A stretch of DNA of 57,189 nt from JBFWRI01 sp050248995 (GTDB taxonomy: Bacteria > Pseudomonadota > Alphaproteobacteria > JAIXQD01), in assembly GCA_050248995.1 (NCBI GenBank), contig JBFWRI010000012.1, forward strand, positions 1 to 57,189, written 5' to 3'. Positions 50,992-57,189 of the stretch are shown in pieces; within the stretch, counting starts at the first letter, position 1, and each line of letters opens with the position of its first letter. A program made the translations under genes and the position numbers. The notes below the pieces were generated by a model. It saw only the letters and a program-made list of their open reading frames with translations, did no database searches and was not told where the DNA came from.

Positions 50992-51564
50992 GTGTCGGCT
51001 ATACTAGCTGCATCCATGCGTACTACTGCGATCGCTATCCTGCTTTTCACACTGGCGCTCCCGATCAATGTCGCGGCAAGTGACGGCATCCGTGTGCGCG
51101 ATACCGCACATGAAGAGGATGTCATGAATGCGTTTCGCCAACTTTGCCTCGACAAACATGGTGAGCACAAAAGAATCGAAGACGCACTGAGGGCGCGCGA
51201 TGGCACCGAATTGCCACCGTCGTATGCTAAGGGCGTCCTGGGCGGGAAAAAGGGCCGATCATGGAAGGTTGATGGACATTACGGAATCTATATCGTGTCA
51301 CTCATCAGCGACGGCACATGCCAAGTTTACGGCTACCGCACGAACCCCGCCAAGATGCTTGAGCTATACGAACGTGATATGATTAAAATAGGACAGCGCA
51401 AAGATGTTTTGCGCAGCGAAATTCGCCTTTACTATACGATCAGATATAAGAGGCCGGGCATGGCCCAGCCCGAAGAGATGCTAGTCATGCTGCAAAGGTC
51501 AACTCATAGCCGTGCCGACAGCGTCATCCTAAGCACGCAGGTGAAAAAATCATTTTGGGAGTAA
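50992..51564 (+). CDS. Secreted or periplasmic unknown protein
   Basis: The 190-residue protein starts at a GTG with AGGA upstream; an ATG at 51016 would begin the signal peptide directly. The signal (about 9-30) ends near VAAS. The mature part has two Cys (in RQLCLDKHG and GTCQVYG), likely a disulfide pair, and a strand-rich second half ending in Trp-Glu. I do not recognise the family. It lies between the HD-GYP-like and Hsp33 genes on the same strand. Confidence 0.6.
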   Translation: MSAILAASMRTTAIAILLFTLALPINVAASDGIRVRDTAHEEDVMNAFRQLCLDKHGEHKRIEDALRARDGTELPPSYAKGVLGGKKGRSWKVDGHYGIYIVSLISDGTCQVYGYRTNPAKMLELYERDMIKIGQRKDVLRSEIRLYYTIRYKRPGMAQPEEMLVMLQRSTHSRADSVILSTQVKKSFWE

Positions 51565-51620
51565 GTGCAGAGGAATAAAAGGCTAGATATCCCAGAGCTT
51601 TTCCGCTATCCCTACCGCCA

Positions 51621-52619
51621 ATGTCCAGCAATCCAACCCTTGAAAATACCTGCCTGCCCTTCCAGCTGAACGATGCTCACTTTCGTGGTCGTCTTGTGCG
51701 TCTTGGAAGTGTAATGAATGACATTATTTCCCGCCATGCTTACCCGCCTATCGTTGCCCGCATGCTGGCCGAAACTATGCTGCTGTGCATCGCATTGGCA
51801 GGGGCCCTTAAGTACGAAGGCATTTTCACGCTGCAAGCCAAGGGTGATGGCGCCGTATCGTCCCTTGTTGCCGATATTACATCGGGCGGCGCACTGCGCG
51901 CCTACGCAATGTATGATGCCCAGCGTGTTGCAACTGAAGACCCGGGCACTGATGCCACCGCACTACTGCTTGGTCACGGCCACATCGCCTTTACGGTTGA
52001 TCAGGGCAGGCATGCCGAACTGTATCAGGGTATCGTACAGCTATCTGGTCGCACAATGGGCGATGTTGTGGCCAACTATTTCCGCCAATCCGAACAGATT
52101 GCTACCGGGTTCGTTGTGGCGACAGACCAGATTGGTGACGCATGGCGGGGCGGTGTCGTCATGCTGCAGAAGATGCCCGGCAAAGAAAGTGCCCCGCAGG
52201 AAGACAATGCAGGCAATCTGATCGTAAGCGAAGATGATATCCGTCGTGCAATGATGTTGCTTGGCACCACGACACCAGCCGAACTATTGGACGATGGCCT
52301 GCCCGGAAGCGATCTGTTAAACCGGCTTTTTCATGCCGAAGGCTTGGAAGTATACGAGGCCTCAGATATCAGGGATGAATGCCGCTGCAGTCGCGCCCGC
52401 GTCGAGCGCGTGCTACGCAGCCTGACCCGAGAAGAAATCGAAGATCTAGCTGAAAACAATGTGGTAGATGTCACATGCGAATTCTGTAATCGGCACTTTA
52501 CGTTTACCCCGAATGAATTACATAATTTAGACAAAATTCTGACCTTGGATACATCAGAATCACAACGCGAGCAGGTCTTGATCAGGAGCAAGGGAGAAAA
52601 AGATGAAACTTATCACTAA
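51621..52619 (+). CDS. hslO: Redox-regulated chaperone Hsp33
   Basis: The 332-residue cytoplasmic holdase acts when oxidised. The C-terminal zinc centre has CRC followed about 30 residues later by CEFC (CxC-x-CxxC in the family), near residue 255-290. The linker and N-terminal fold are conserved (GDGAVSSLVADITSGGALRAYA). Its end overlaps the lipoprotein gene by 17 bp. Confidence 0.93.
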   Translation: MSSNPTLENTCLPFQLNDAHFRGRLVRLGSVMNDIISRHAYPPIVARMLAETMLLCIALAGALKYEGIFTLQAKGDGAVSSLVADITSGGALRAYAMYDAQRVATEDPGTDATALLLGHGHIAFTVDQGRHAELYQGIVQLSGRTMGDVVANYFRQSEQIATGFVVATDQIGDAWRGGVVMLQKMPGKESAPQEDNAGNLIVSEDDIRRAMMLLGTTTPAELLDDGLPGSDLLNRLFHAEGLEVYEASDIRDECRCSRARVERVLRSLTREEIEDLAENNVVDVTCEFCNRHFTFTPNELHNLDKILTLDTSESQREQVLIRSKGEKDETYH

Positions 52620-53190
52620 GTTTATATTCGCGCTGGCATTGCCGTTACTGGCCGCTTGCGCATCAAGCAACGTTACATCGGAAACTGCTTCCGTTGACTA
52701 TGGTAAGATGGCCCCGATTCGCCTGAACGCCAGCAAAATCGAAGTTGTCAGCGAATACGTGCCGCGGGGTAGCGCACCAAGTGTCGATCATATGATGGAC
52801 CGGAACCCGCAGTTGGCACTGGTAGATTGGGCTAAAGGCCGCCTGCGCGCCGCTGGCAACAGCGGTTACGCCCAAGTGAAGGTTAAGGATGCGAGTGTTA
52901 CATCACGCGTCCTTGAACAAGAAGGCGGCATCAGTGGTTACTTCACACGCGAGCAGGCAGAAGAGCTGGTGGCACGTCTAGAAGTTGATATTACGGCCGA
53001 GAATGCCGACCAAAACTTCAGTGGATATACGACCATTCAGGTATCGCAGGTTCTGACCGTGCCTGAGCATGCAACGAAAGATGAACGCAAGGCTATAGAG
53101 CGTGATCTGGTCAACAAACTGATGGATGAGTTCAACAACAAAGCGGAGACCGGTATTCGTCAGCATCTGAATACGGTACTGATCCAGTAA
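52603..53190 (+). CDS. Envelope lipoprotein of unknown function
   Basis: The 195-residue protein has a signal with the lipobox Leu-Ala-Ala-Cys (Cys at about residue 19). The mature part is soluble with a likely alpha/beta fold. The Shine-Dalgarno AGGGAGAA lies before the ATG inside hslO (17 bp overlap). A strong bidirectional terminator follows at 53211. I do not recognise the family; the presence of Ser-Ser after the Cys rather than Asp suggests outer-membrane sorting. Confidence 0.7.
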   Translation: MKLITKFIFALALPLLAACASSNVTSETASVDYGKMAPIRLNASKIEVVSEYVPRGSAPSVDHMMDRNPQLALVDWAKGRLRAAGNSGYAQVKVKDASVTSRVLEQEGGISGYFTREQAEELVARLEVDITAENADQNFSGYTTIQVSQVLTVPEHATKDERKAIERDLVNKLMDEFNNKAETGIRQHLNTVLIQ

Positions 53191-53210
53191 CAACTGGATT
53201 TTAAGCATTT

Positions 53211-53237
53211 AAAAGGCCGCCTGCGGGCGGCCTTTTC
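53211..53237. terminator. Bidirectional intrinsic terminator
   Basis: The stem GGCCGCC / GGCGGCC with a 4-base loop is flanked by AAAA on the left and TTTT on the right, so it can end both the lipoprotein gene and the convergent thioredoxin-like gene. Confidence 0.93.
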
Positions 53238-53258
53238 TATGGTCTGCTTCTCATTACT

Positions 53259-53867
53259 TCAGCCGGCGTATTTAACGCCGCAGCCATAAGGCTTGGTGAC
53301 CGGCGTCTTTACCGGATGCCCGGCTTCCAAGTCTGCTACCGCTGAACGCACATAATTTTCAGCGCCAACGATATCGGCCGGGTCGGCCGAGGGGTTGCTG
53401 TCAATCGCACCCATGTAGACCAAAATGCCCTTAGGATCGATAACGAACATATGCGGCGTGGTCTTAGCCATATAAGCTCTGCCTATAACGCCCGCCGGAT
53501 CAAGAAACACGTGTGTGGGTTTTGCACCACGGTCGACATTCAGCTTGATAGCCGTTTTGGCATCAGCATGACCCTGCGATCCGGGCTCAGATGAGAGAAC
53601 CTGTGCCCACACGATTCCCTTAAACGTCATCTCGTTCTGCAGTGCCTGCATATTGCCTGCACCGTAATGCTTTTGCACAAACGGACAGCCATCATTCGTC
53701 CATTCAAGAATAACTATCTTACCTTTCAGATCAGCGAGCCTTACGGTTTCATCTGCGGCTGTATAAGCGGTGAAATCAGGCGCAGGATGCCCAACGGCCG
53801 GGCCAGTTGCAGCTGCGACTGGCATAGATAAAAGTACGGATAAGACAAAAACAGCAAAACGAATCAT
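53259..53867 (-). CDS. Exported AhpC/TSA (redoxin)-family protein
   Basis: The 202-residue protein has a signal peptide (MIRFAVFV to VAAA) and a thioredoxin fold with WTNDGCPFVQKHY near residue 65, where peroxiredoxins carry the reactive Cys, and a later Cys in the C-terminal YGCGVKY. It is probably a periplasmic thiol protein; a role as peroxidase, disulfide reductase or carrier cannot be settled. The frame is open upstream to 53900, but the ATG at 53867 has GGAGAA and starts the signal. Confidence 0.75.
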   Translation of the reverse strand: MIRFAVFVLSVLLSMPVAAATGPAVGHPAPDFTAYTAADETVRLADLKGKIVILEWTNDGCPFVQKHYGAGNMQALQNEMTFKGIVWAQVLSSEPGSQGHADAKTAIKLNVDRGAKPTHVFLDPAGVIGRAYMAKTTPHMFVIDPKGILVYMGAIDSNPSADPADIVGAENYVRSAVADLEAGHPVKTPVTKPYGCGVKYAG

Positions 53868-53912
53868 AAATTTCTCCACAGGAAGTAACAGACGCGACAT
53901 AAAGCAGCAGTT

Positions 53913-54626
53913 CTAAAAAGCAAATCCCATGTTCATCTTTACACTATGGTTGGGGGCATCAGCTGAAATTCCGGCCAAATAGCCAATTTCTAGCGCTGCG
54001 TGTTCGGTAAGGTCTATCTTGGCAACGGGGCCCAGTCGGTGATCCTGGGCGGCAAAGCCTCGCATATTATGCAGGGTCCCGGTATCGCCCAGATATTCAA
54101 TAGCGCCACGCACACGGTCAGCCAGCTGGTAGCGTGCACTGGCGCGCAGGTCACCACTAACGCCGCTGGTAGAGTTATCACCAACGCTCTTGCTGATACC
54201 AAGGTTAAGTACCAGTGCAGCCCGGCCCTCTTTCCGCTGCAGCAAGATGCGCGGGTCGATGGCATCTGCCCCGCCACCGGCATGGGCGTGCTTATATTCA
54301 ACCCGCAATGCAGCTGCGACTGGCGACAGCTCGCCCTGTTCAAGCAACATCAGCGTTCCCTTCAGCGTAGTCGATGTATAATCTAGTTCATCAGCACCTA
54401 CCCGTTGTGCGGTTCCCTCAACCTCGAGTTTCAAATATCCTACCGGAGCATACCCAATCTCAAGCCTATGCTCATAGAAGTCGGCACTGACATCGTCGTT
54501 CTCCCATCCGAAACCGACCTCAGCTGTCAGCTCGCCCCTGGTAATGCTGGGGGAACTGACGGTATTGACACCGGCATAAGTAGGTCCGGCACAAATAAAA
54601 AACAGGAACAGATAAAGCTTTTTCAT
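53913..54626 (-). CDS. Outer-membrane beta-barrel protein
   Basis: The 237-residue protein has a signal peptide (MKKLYLFLFFICAGPTYA) and a mature part of alternating hydrophobic strands (ELTAEVGFGWEN, HRLEIGYAPV, AALRVEYKHAH) ending in Phe-Ala-Phe, as in outer-membrane barrels. About 10 strands can be counted. The family is unknown. The ATG at 54626 starts the signal; an upstream ATG at 54653 would add an unlikely lead. Confidence 0.68.
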   Translation of the reverse strand: MKKLYLFLFFICAGPTYAGVNTVSSPSITRGELTAEVGFGWENDDVSADFYEHRLEIGYAPVGYLKLEVEGTAQRVGADELDYTSTTLKGTLMLLEQGELSPVAAALRVEYKHAHAGGGADAIDPRILLQRKEGRAALVLNLGISKSVGDNSTSGVSGDLRASARYQLADRVRGAIEYLGDTGTLHNMRGFAAQDHRLGPVAKIDLTEHAALEIGYLAGISADAPNHSVKMNMGFAF

Positions 54627-54723
54627 AGCGCCAACATACTGCAAAAAACGCATTTTGAGACCAAACTAAAAACCATTTGCCATCAGCACTTCAGGCCTTT
54701 AATAATGCAGCGTTTTCGCATGC

Positions 54724-54813
54724 GGACGGGTGGCAGAGTGGTTGAATGCACTAGTCTCGAAAACTGGCATGGGGGCAACTCCATCGAGGGTTCGAATCCC
54801 TCCCCGTCCGCCA
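54724..54813 (+). tRNA. tRNA-Ser (anticodon CGA)
   Basis: The acceptor stem GGACGGG / CCCGTCC, the anticodon loop CTCGAAA with stem CTAGT/ACTGG, a long variable arm as expected for serine, the T loop GGTTCGAATCC and an encoded 3' CCA make a complete gene of 90 bases. It reads UCG codons. Confidence 0.95.
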
Positions 54814-54913
54814 TTTTATTAACACCATAAACATCGCTTTTACGGTCAAAAGCTGCCGTATATGCCGCACCACAATTCGCAAGCCAGCCTGCAGTCAACG
54901 CGCCCAACTTGCC

Positions 54914-55291
54914 TTAGGGCTGGTCTTGCCTGAAGCGAAAATCAAGCTTCTTCAGGCCCGCGTCCTTCACAGAAAACTTCTGCGACTTTACCTGCCCATC
55001 ATAATCCGCTTCGAAAGCGTAGGAACCGGCGGGCAGTTTCAATAACAAGTAGGGGCCTTTACTGATCCCATGTGTCATAATATCGCCGGTACTATTCCGC
55101 ACCGTGTAAGTGATATCTGACAGGTAATCGCCGTTCACCCCGGCGAAAAGAACTTTCAGATTATATTGGCCTTGGGCCTGCTCGATCTGAGCCTGCTCTT
55201 CTTCGCCTATACCGCCCGACAAGGTTGGTACATTCGCCAATGCCGGCGATGCTGCCATGACCAGCGCCGCCACCAATAAAATCTTCTTCAT
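54914..55291 (-). CDS. Small periplasmic protein with a carboxypeptidase-regulatory-like fold
   Basis: The 125-residue protein has a cleavable signal (MKKILLVAALVMAASPALA). The mature part has strands and turns such as GPYLLLKLPAGSYAFEADYDGQ, which fit the CarboxypepD_reg or transthyretin-like beta-sandwich found in many envelope proteins. The ATG at 55291 with GGAGAG before it is preferred over the GTG at 55294. Function unknown. Confidence 0.65.
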   Translation of the reverse strand: MKKILLVAALVMAASPALANVPTLSGGIGEEEQAQIEQAQGQYNLKVLFAGVNGDYLSDITYTVRNSTGDIMTHGISKGPYLLLKLPAGSYAFEADYDGQVKSQKFSVKDAGLKKLDFRFRQDQP

Positions 55292-55473
55292 CACACTCTC
55301 CGTTTTTTGGCTGTTGGCCTTAATCTAGTACACAGCTTTGGGTTTCCAATACAGAATCTGCTTTTATCCTACTGCTACACAATGCCCTACAAGAACCCTA
55401 AATCACGGCAAATCAGGCACAAGCGCCATAAACATGCCTTGAACTATTCCTAAAAAAGCCGGACATTACCCGT

Positions 55474-56298
55474 ATGCAGCAATTAAAACCACAGTCAGGC
55501 ACCCCCGACTATGTCTCTGCCTACCAAGATAATGGAGTAGTCGTCATACCGGGCGTTTTTTCTGTCCCAGAGATTAATCTTTTGCGTTCAGCAGCTTTTA
55601 TGGCCCTAACACAAATCCAAAAAATCTCTGCTGCCGGGTATAAACATGGGGCGCTTGAAGAAGTACGGCATAAGAACAGCCCGATACCCAGCACCAGCCC
55701 CGCGTTGTTATTCTGGGGCGCACTTGTTAACCCTGTGCTTGATGCTTTCCGTACCGATCGCCGCCTGCGCGAAATTGTCACAAACCTGCTGGGTCCCGAT
55801 GTCAAGCAGTTGAACAACCAGATGTATTACCGCCTGCCGGGTGACGGCGACAGCTTTGCATGGCATCAGGATATCATGTTTCGCACACCGCTTGCCGAAT
55901 ATCCTGGCATCATCGAGAATGATGCCTATCTACAAACAGCTATTGTTGTTGACCGCATCAGCAAGGAAAACGGCGGGATCGAGTTTGTATACGGCAGTCA
56001 TAAACTCGGCAACCTGAACCTGATCGAATACCCGCGCGACACAAGAAATCTGCGTGGCTTTAGCCGTGATGGCAGCGCCACGCCTTTTGCTCATTTAATC
56101 AGTGACGTTGTTGAGGCAAATCCGGGCGACGTGATGGTTTGGTCGTCGCTGACCGTGCACGGTTCGGAATCTAACACTTCGCAGCAGCATCGCATGTATT
56201 ACATGAATGGCTTTGCGGCGGCAGCACACTGCCAGCCATGGCCGTGGTATACGAAAGATGGCATCCTACAGCCGCTGGATGCCAGCCTGATTCCGTAA
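55474..56298 (+). CDS. Phytanoyl-CoA dioxygenase (PhyH)-family Fe(II)/2-oxoglutarate enzyme
   Basis: The 274-residue protein has the double-stranded beta-helix with metal ligands HQDIMF (His-x-Asp) near residue 130 and His in VHGSESNTS near 228, plus the 2-oxoglutarate Arg in HRMYY. Members hydroxylate acyl-CoA, natural products or small substrates in the cytoplasm; the substrate is not known here. It is transcribed alone, convergent with the GyrI-like gene. Confidence 0.82.
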   Translation: MQQLKPQSGTPDYVSAYQDNGVVVIPGVFSVPEINLLRSAAFMALTQIQKISAAGYKHGALEEVRHKNSPIPSTSPALLFWGALVNPVLDAFRTDRRLREIVTNLLGPDVKQLNNQMYYRLPGDGDSFAWHQDIMFRTPLAEYPGIIENDAYLQTAIVVDRISKENGGIEFVYGSHKLGNLNLIEYPRDTRNLRGFSRDGSATPFAHLISDVVEANPGDVMVWSSLTVHGSESNTSQQHRMYYMNGFAAAAHCQPWPWYTKDGILQPLDASLIP

Positions 56299-56859
56299 TT
56301 ACTGGATATCCTTCACATACCGGATGGGCATCAGCACTGTGACATCGGTATCGGTTAGCCCTCTTTCATATATGCGCAGTACGGGCGGTATGTAGATGGC
56401 GCCATGTTGTTCGATAGCACGTGCCGCCAAAAAGGCGCGCAGCAACAGGTTTTCATTGCTTTCCACCACCCGCGTAATCTGGGCGTAATCGCCAGCTGGT
56501 ATTTCTCGTTGCTTCATGCCACTAGGTAGTGTTTCGGGAAACTCATCAACAATGCAGCCCGCCGAGTAATAACTGTCGTCACCCGTGAAATAACTATTGT
56601 TGTAATAGGCCACAATATTCCCCGAACACTTCAGTTCGGTCCCAACGGATAGCTTGGTGAATTGGGAAATATGTTTTGCCGTGTCAATGTAATCACCCTG
56701 ATAGGGGACATAAACAACCTTCATGGCCGGCTTACTGACAAACGTCACTTCAGGCGCGCTTTCAGCGATAACCCTTTGTGCATAAACCGCAGCCGCAGCG
56801 GCGGCGATAACAGCAAGAATAAACAGTACACCAAAGAACATCAGGATTTTACGCATCAT
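56299..56859 (-). CDS. GyrI-like domain protein with a membrane anchor
   Basis: The 186-residue protein has one N-terminal membrane segment (about 6-26) and a GyrI/AraC-effector-binding-like domain from about 40, with MKVVYVPYQGDY and QREIPAGDYAQI as paired strands. Such domains bind small hydrophobic molecules. Cys in ELKCSGN and SAGCIVDEF may form a disulfide, which fits periplasmic placement. The ATG at 56859 is preferred; an upstream ATG in the same frame at 56982 would overlap the preceding gene. Confidence 0.65.
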   Translation of the reverse strand: MMRKILMFFGVLFILAVIAAAAAAVYAQRVIAESAPEVTFVSKPAMKVVYVPYQGDYIDTAKHISQFTKLSVGTELKCSGNIVAYYNNSYFTGDDSYYSAGCIVDEFPETLPSGMKQREIPAGDYAQITRVVESNENLLLRAFLAARAIEQHGAIYIPPVLRIYERGLTDTDVTVLMPIRYVKDIQ

Positions 56860-57189
56860 AGGCCGATCTCCACATTCTAACCTGCTCGCCACGTATGATG
56901 ATGAATGGCTCTTTGTCACTATTGTAGGCACACAGGTCATGGATGACAAGCTCGTCAGAAACCTTCTGTGATTCAACAACAATATGATATTTTACTGTCC
57001 GGCGTGCGCGGGGGTTGATGACAACGCTTTTCATGAAATAGGGGGCACTATCCTTGAAAACAAGCTTGCGGGCAATCGTCCCACCCAGTTGCAGCATTCC
57101 CTCTATTAGCATCGTCAGAAAGTGAATAGGTTCGGTGCCCATGCGCTTTGTCTGAACACTGAAATCAAGATCAACATACGCCCGACCAT
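56849..57189 (-). CDS. Unknown protein, 5' part outside the window
   Basis: The minus strand stays open to the right edge, so at least 112 residues are encoded and the start lies outside. The visible part (from GRAYVDLDFS) has a helical stretch with HFLTMLIEGMLQLGG and several strands, ending in Trp-Arg-Ser-Ala-Tyr-Asp-Ala. The hydrophobic pattern resembles small hot-dog-type domains, but I cannot confirm it. Its end overlaps the start of the GyrI-like gene by 11 bp. Confidence 0.45.
   Translation of the reverse strand, partial: GRAYVDLDFSVQTKRMGTEPIHFLTMLIEGMLQLGGTIARKLVFKDSAPYFMKSVVINPRARRTVKYHIVVESQKVSDELVIHDLCAYNSDKEPFIIIRGEQVRMWRSAYDA

Noticed and set aside
1..57189. CRISPR arrays, insertion sequences or prophage genes
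   Set aside because: No regularly spaced direct repeats, transposase, integrase or terminal inverted repeats were found.

Overview
This 57 kb window is chromosomal DNA of moderate GC from an alphaproteobacterium. The lineage call rests on several gene sets seen together: an eipB-divK-pleD cluster, a gcrA-type regulator with an upstream GANTC site, a ccmABCDEFGH(I) cytochrome c maturation operon, a CobW-WD40 pair, and scoAB and acnA of alphaproteobacterial type. A Micavibrio-like (predatory or host-associated) relative would fit the gene mix, but that is inference. No insertion sequence, prophage, CRISPR array or rRNA was seen. There is one tRNA, tRNA-Ser(CGA).

Layout. 1-9.2 kb: a truncated lipoprotein, a PAP2 phosphatase, a TauE/SafE permease, a degenerate EAL protein, prfB (RF2) with a programmed +1 frameshift site, small unknown genes and mrcA (PBP1A). 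9.5-13.1 kb: signalling genes (pleD, divK, eipB, then a GGDEF cyclase behind a sigma-54-like promoter). 13.2-18.4 kb: an ABC-2 exporter, a WD40 protein and a CobW GTPase. 18.35-23.7 kb: the complete ccm operon on the minus strand, ending in a 55-residue CcmI remnant. 24.1-29.1 kb: three IscX-like small proteins around an RNase J-like nuclease and an exonuclease I-like nuclease. 29.1-33.8 kb: a CoA-transferase with a Nudix gene between its subunits, a single-module Clp-type ATPase, a CMP-kinase-like protein, a second Nudix protein and a CPBP membrane protein. 34-39.7 kb: acnA, a GcrA-like regulator with a zinc ribbon, and an M3 peptidase. 39.7-48.3 kb: a Dot/Icm-type (type IVB) secretion core in the same order as the Legionella icm region (two DotI/IcmL-like proteins, DotH/IcmK, DotG/IcmE, a DotF/IcmG-like protein, DotE/IcmC-like, DotP/IcmD-like, DotN/IcmJ). 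48.3-57.2 kb: a second degenerate EAL protein, a degenerate HD-GYP protein, Hsp33, envelope proteins, the tRNA, a 2OG dioxygenase and a GyrI-like protein.

Themes. Signalling through c-di-GMP and the cell cycle is dense: two probable cyclases, DivK, a GcrA-like factor and three probably inactive EAL or HD-GYP proteins. Such genes flank the secretion cluster, which suggests, without proving, that cell state and secretion are linked. The two observations I rate highest are the alphaproteobacterial Dot/Icm core, with a protein built from four tandem copies of the DotP-like unit, and the IscX/RNase J/ExoI nuclease module with a strongly structured RNA leader before its third IscX-like gene.
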